Shown here in pieces: positions 60,500 through 64,000 of a stretch of 64,000 nt of DNA. Made by a program: the position numbers and the translations under genes. The stretch is from contig NC_045441.1 of assembly GCF_002776525.5 (NCBI RefSeq), positions 116,493,831 to 116,557,830 on the forward strand, read 5' to 3'. The stretch's first letter is position 1; every line of letters begins with the position of its first letter. The stretch is from Piliocolobus tephrosceles (Eukaryota > Chordata > Mammalia > Primates > Cercopithecidae). The notes beneath the pieces are model-generated. The model was not told where the DNA came from. It worked only from the letters and a program-made list of their open reading frames with translations, and ran no database searches.

Positions 60500-60690
60500 C
60501 TTTCCCCTGGCAACAGAGGCCTGGAATCGGATCTTTGTCTGACAGTCACTGGCTGGTGACACTCCCAAGCACATAGAGGTGACATGTCCCCTCACCTCTG
60601 TGTGCTTCCATTTCCTCATCTGCGAAATGAGTGAGATGGACCACATAATCTCTAAGGTGTCTTCCAGCTTCCTATTCTGAGATTCTATTA
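60500..60690 (+). repeat. MIR-like SINE
   Basis: 'gcttccatttcctcatctgc' then 'gaaatgagtgagatggacca' and 'ctctaaggtgtcttccagct'. Confidence 0.65.
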
Positions 60691-61104
60691 TTTCATAATA
60701 AGGGAATATGAGATTATGCTCAAACATCAGAGCAAGGCTTTGCCAACTGAACACAATAACTGATTTTGTTTGCAAGTTGAGTGACTTTTTTTCATCAGTG
60801 AGAGGATTGTGAAAGCTCTTCTACACAAGCCAGCCTCATATTTTAAAAAATCTGATACAGGAGAAGCTCGACTTACTAAACAGATAAATTAGAAAGTAAT
60901 TATTTGCATTACAAAAGAATTCACCACAGGTTTCCTTTCAATAGCTAAATCCCAGGCGTTTAAAAACACAATCTGATTTAAGAGAATTCAATTTGTGCCC
61001 TTATTTTTCCAATAACACAGCTATTACACAAAAAGACCATATTTAAAGTAATGAGAAGCTACTTTTTATAATATGTATCAGATAAGAAGAGAGACAGTGG
61101 GTGA

Positions 61105-61300
61105 CATCAACACTTACTGAATGCCTGCAGTGTGCCTGGAGCTGCAGACACATTATTTCATTTCCCTCTTAAAATACAACTATGAGGTTGGTATCACAGC
61201 CTCCATTCAAGATCTAAGGAACCTGAAAACAGAAAGATTATATGACTGTGTCTAAAGTCTCAGGCCAGGATTCAAATGCAGGACTGCCATTTTGTTCCTT
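61105..61300 (-). repeat. MIR SINE
   Basis: 'cacttactgaatgcctgcag', 'aaatacaactatgaggttgg' and 'caggattcaaatgcaggact': reverse MIR. Confidence 0.8.
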
Positions 61301-61384
61301 CCCTTACTCCATGCCTCCTGGCAGGAGGCCATGCTGGATCTCAAACTAACTCTGATTTGATAATGAGGACTGTGAGTGGGATGT

Positions 61385-61590
61385 TCTAGAGTCCTAGGAG
61401 ACACTGAATCTAGTCTTACTTCCCCCAGTACTCACTGTATAGCACTGAGCAAGTCACTTAACCAGATGTCAGTTTGTTTCTAAAATGGGGAATGATTCTC
61501 CCCCATCTCGCAATTTGTGAAATCAAACAATATAATGTGTGTCGAAGTACTTTATAAACTGCCAAGTACTATAAGAATGCACAGGGATAC
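61385..61590 (+). repeat. MIR-like SINE
   Basis: 'cactgagcaagtcacttaac' then 'cagtttgtttctaaaatggg' and 'agtactttataaactgccaa'. Adjacent to an oppositely oriented MIR. Confidence 0.75.
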
Positions 61591-62107
61591 TATTAGTTTA
61601 ACAATCCGTCCTAGAACTAAAATATGTTATTGGTGTATTGTACTTAGAAGATCTAAGAAAACCACTTTCTCATCATACTTGGGGCTAGTCAGACCTTAAC
61701 AAGGGTCACAGGTCCAAAAAAGTCAACCCTGACAAGCCTATATGGAGAGCACAGAGCTTGAAGGAAAACTGGAAAGGATGCAAGAAGTCAATGGAAGTAC
61801 CATATCTGACCTGGAGAACTAAAGGTCATGGTCACTGAGCATCTAAATCGCTATTCTGAAGAAAGCGGTGACAAGATAATCTCCTGTTGTGAAAACAGGA
61901 GAACCGGAAACCTTCCTAAGTTGTAGGCAGAATATAATGCTTCTATTGCTGGGTCATGACCACTGGAAAAGTCAGCCAATAAATAGCCAGCAGCTTTCTA
62001 GCTTTAGGCATAACCCTGCCTGGAAAAGTGTGAAATTGGCAACACATGTGTCCAACAATCTATACTCCTCTGAGACCTCTCCTAGATCTTCCCACTTCTG
62101 CTCACCT
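61591..62107. other. Unannotated intronic sequence
   Basis: Nothing recognised. Confidence 0.4.
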
Positions 62108-62108
62108 C

Positions 62109-62134
62109 CTGCCCTGCCCTGCCCTGCCCTCCCC
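62109..62134 (+). repeat. (TGCCC)n short tandem repeat
   Basis: Four CTGCC/TGCCC units ending in CCTCCCC. Confidence 0.9.
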
Positions 62135-62297
62135 AGAACTAGGTCTCTTCCTTCCCTCAGTGCCTTTGTTCTTTCGTTACCTTGGCCCTCCCCAGGGAGT
62201 GAGTGGATTCATTAGCAGGTATCAAAGCCTGAAGATGCATTACTGTCATCCCCAAATGGAACATCTGCATTCTCAAAATGATTCCTAGGAGAGCCAT

Positions 62298-62341
62298 AAT
62301 TTCTTTGCCAATTTCTTTGCCAATGGTGAAATATCACCATT
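62298..62341. repeat. 12-bp tandem duplication followed by a hairpin
   Basis: aatttctttgcc is repeated perfectly at 62298-62309 and 62310-62321. It is immediately followed by aatggtga-aata-tcaccatt (62322-62341), a perfect 8-bp stem with a 4-base loop. Confidence 0.95.
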
Positions 62342-63026
62342 AATAATGGTTAAGGCTGGCAATGTAACAAGCCAGAGCAGGGAGCTAGGAGTCAGGAGCC
62401 TCTCAATAGTACCTCTCAGATCACTCCAACAGCAATGGCCACCACTCAGAAAGGGTGTCCTTGGATGAGGCGATATTATGCTCAGAGTCCCTCCCAGTGA
62501 GTGGGTTTGTCACAATTTGTCAAAGTACCAAGTAGAAATGAAAATTAAAGAAAAAAAGAAGAAAGAGAGAAAGCCCAAATCTAAATTCCAATTCCCAACA
62601 GAAAGAAAACCCTCTCTTGAAATGAAAACAATAAGCCAGCCAACTCTCAGCTCATAGCCTCTTCTGCGAACAACATGAAGTGCCATCCCTCCTGAATGAA
62701 CCACATTTGTGAGTCTGGGGATGCCCAGTCAGAGTCTGTCAAGAAAACAGCAAGTTTCCTGAACCTCTGCAAGCCAGCCAACTTGACAAGCATGCAGATG
62801 TGGACAGGTCTTGGCTGTGGCTCAGAAGAGAGAAATTCAAGCAGCCTCTTCTTTTAAGACACTGTGACAGAGCAACTCCACTCCCCCCAACTAAAGCGAG
62901 GTCATCTTTATGATGGGCATTCTAACTACCTGAGGAAGGTGGTAGGAAGGAAACTCGGAAGGAAAAAAACATGTGTGTAGTGTGCTGTGCATCGTGCCCT
63001 GAAGACAACGGAACATTCATACACAA
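62342..63026. other. Unannotated intronic sequence
   Basis: Nothing recognised; no repeat family. Confidence 0.4.
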
Positions 63027-63050
63027 AGATTGGCACGCAGTTGCCAATCT
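63027..63050. promoter_or_regulatory. Inverted repeat with paired CCAAT boxes
   Basis: agattggca-cgcagt-tgccaatct: perfect 9-bp arms with a 6-base spacer, presenting CCAAT on both strands. An A/T-rich 'gctgcataaataccaatt' lies about 20 bases to the right. A regulatory role is inference only. Confidence 0.4.
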
Positions 63051-64000
63051 GAATGTCAGACGGGTTATTTGCTGCATAAATACCAATTAAACAAGCCCCG
63101 CAGCAGCTTCAACCTGCTCAGCCAACTTTGAAAAGAGCACATCTCTCCAGACCTCTAACTTTCCCCTGCACTCATTGGTGCTCAGCTCCTCCTTTTCTCT
63201 ATTCCTTTCGGATGTAGATGTTTTTAGAATTATTCAAGCAGCCGTAACTTTCGAAGGGTGCATAATAGGGCAGAACTAGCTAGCACAATCCAAACAGAAC
63301 AAATTGAGCCTAAATAACAGTATAGAGAGCTGTGTTCTCAGTATCTTCTTCTTTATTCTGGGTCAACTGTCTCCTACAAAGCCTCCCGTCATCTATTTCT
63401 CCCCGCATCCCTTATTCAGAAGCAAGAATTCTCTATCTTAGACATGGTACAACCTGTAGTTGACTCTAAAATGGGAAAATTGCATTTTAAAAAATCTTGG
63501 TTCGTTTTCCCTGATGGAGAAAGCTTTTCTTTTCAAAATTATCAAGGCACACATTTTCAAGAACCAGAGAATGAATTGCACACAGCTAACTGTGCCTCCT
63601 ACAGAGATCTTTCACGGTATTATTCACAAGCAAGTGACCAAGGTAAACTAAAGTGGTTTCTGTAGCCATTTGCAATTATTGACAAACAATTTCATAACGG
63701 AAAATGGAAATTACAGGCAAGTGCAATAAGCTGTTTATCCACGATCTACCTGCTGGTGGCTCCTTTTCTCTATTTTTCTTTCAAGCAAAATACAAGGTAT
63801 CATAGGAATGCATTTCTCCCGTTCATGATTTGTCTTGTATCTCCACCACCAACCCTGTTTTCCAGTTGTCAGTTGGCAGGATTTGTATTCAGTCGCGGTA
63901 GTAGCCTGGACTCTAGTGTATTCTTGGGTGTTCCAGAGACTCCCGCACCTTCAGGTTTGCGGGAAAGGATCCCCCAAACGGCAAATTAGGCATTCCTTCC
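63051..64000. other. Repeat-free right end with modest CpG rise
   Basis: No interspersed repeat recognised. Five CpGs fall within about 90 bases at 63894-63980, against a very CpG-poor background. No exon boundary can be called. Confidence 0.35.

Larger units (their letters stand above)
56384..64000 (-). other. GRM8: GRM8 5' intron (partial)
   Basis: Lies upstream of the coding exon in transcript terms. It is conspicuously poor in Alu and L1 compared with the other side: only old MIR pieces, simple repeats and a T-run at 56714-56735. The donor and the upstream non-coding exon are not identifiable. 56760-58599 holds no recognised element. Confidence 0.75.

Noticed and set aside
1..64000. CRISPR arrays, operons, tRNA, rRNA or snRNA genes
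   Set aside because: None seen. Repeats are eukaryotic interspersed elements and no Pol III gene boxes in a tRNA fold were recognised.

Overview
This is a mammalian nuclear window, almost certainly from an Old World monkey. Interspersed repeats dominate: Alu, L1, MIR, L2, MaLR and ERV LTRs. The one real coding segment is a spliced exon on the minus strand. A young AluY at 52171-52457 carries bases I associate with cercopithecid AluY lineages, and an L1 3' end at 11951-13290 resembles Old World monkey L1s.

The gene is GRM8 (metabotropic glutamate receptor 8), transcribed right to left. Its first coding exon is at 55563-56383: 311 nt of 5' UTR followed by 510 nt encoding residues 1-170 (signal peptide and the start of the glutamate-binding domain). 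Bases 1-55562 are the following intron, whose far end lies outside the window. Bases 56384-64000 are the preceding intron; CpG density rises slightly at the extreme right edge. The 5' UTR holds six upstream AUGs. Three of the resulting uORFs are chained by TGATG stop/start overlaps, and the last runs about 250 nt into the receptor reading frame.

Layout: 1-11581 is intron with scattered old repeats and several Alus, including an Alu-in-Alu. 11582-13354 is a MaLR LTR split by an L1, which itself contains a 400-N gap bracketed by a perfect 63-bp duplication (probable assembly artefact). 13355-20056 holds Alu, MIR and L1 pieces and a long repeat-poor block at 16166-17640. 20057-28600 holds an ERV1-like LTR, an HERVL-type LTR inside an MLT1 LTR, and a mosaic of L1 pieces with an MST LTR. 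28600-45160 holds Alus, MIRs, an old L1 tract and simple repeats. 45669-46370 is a solo HERV-K-class LTR with 6-bp target-site duplications. 46377-55556 holds MER5 elements, an MST LTR, the lineage-informative AluY, a CTCF-like motif and an Alu. The exon follows, and then largely repeat-poor intron to the end.

No other protein-coding gene, RNA gene, CRISPR array or prokaryotic feature is supported. All assignments were made by reading the sequence; repeat subfamily names come from recognition and were not checked against a database. Repeat boundaries are approximate unless a target-site duplication is given.
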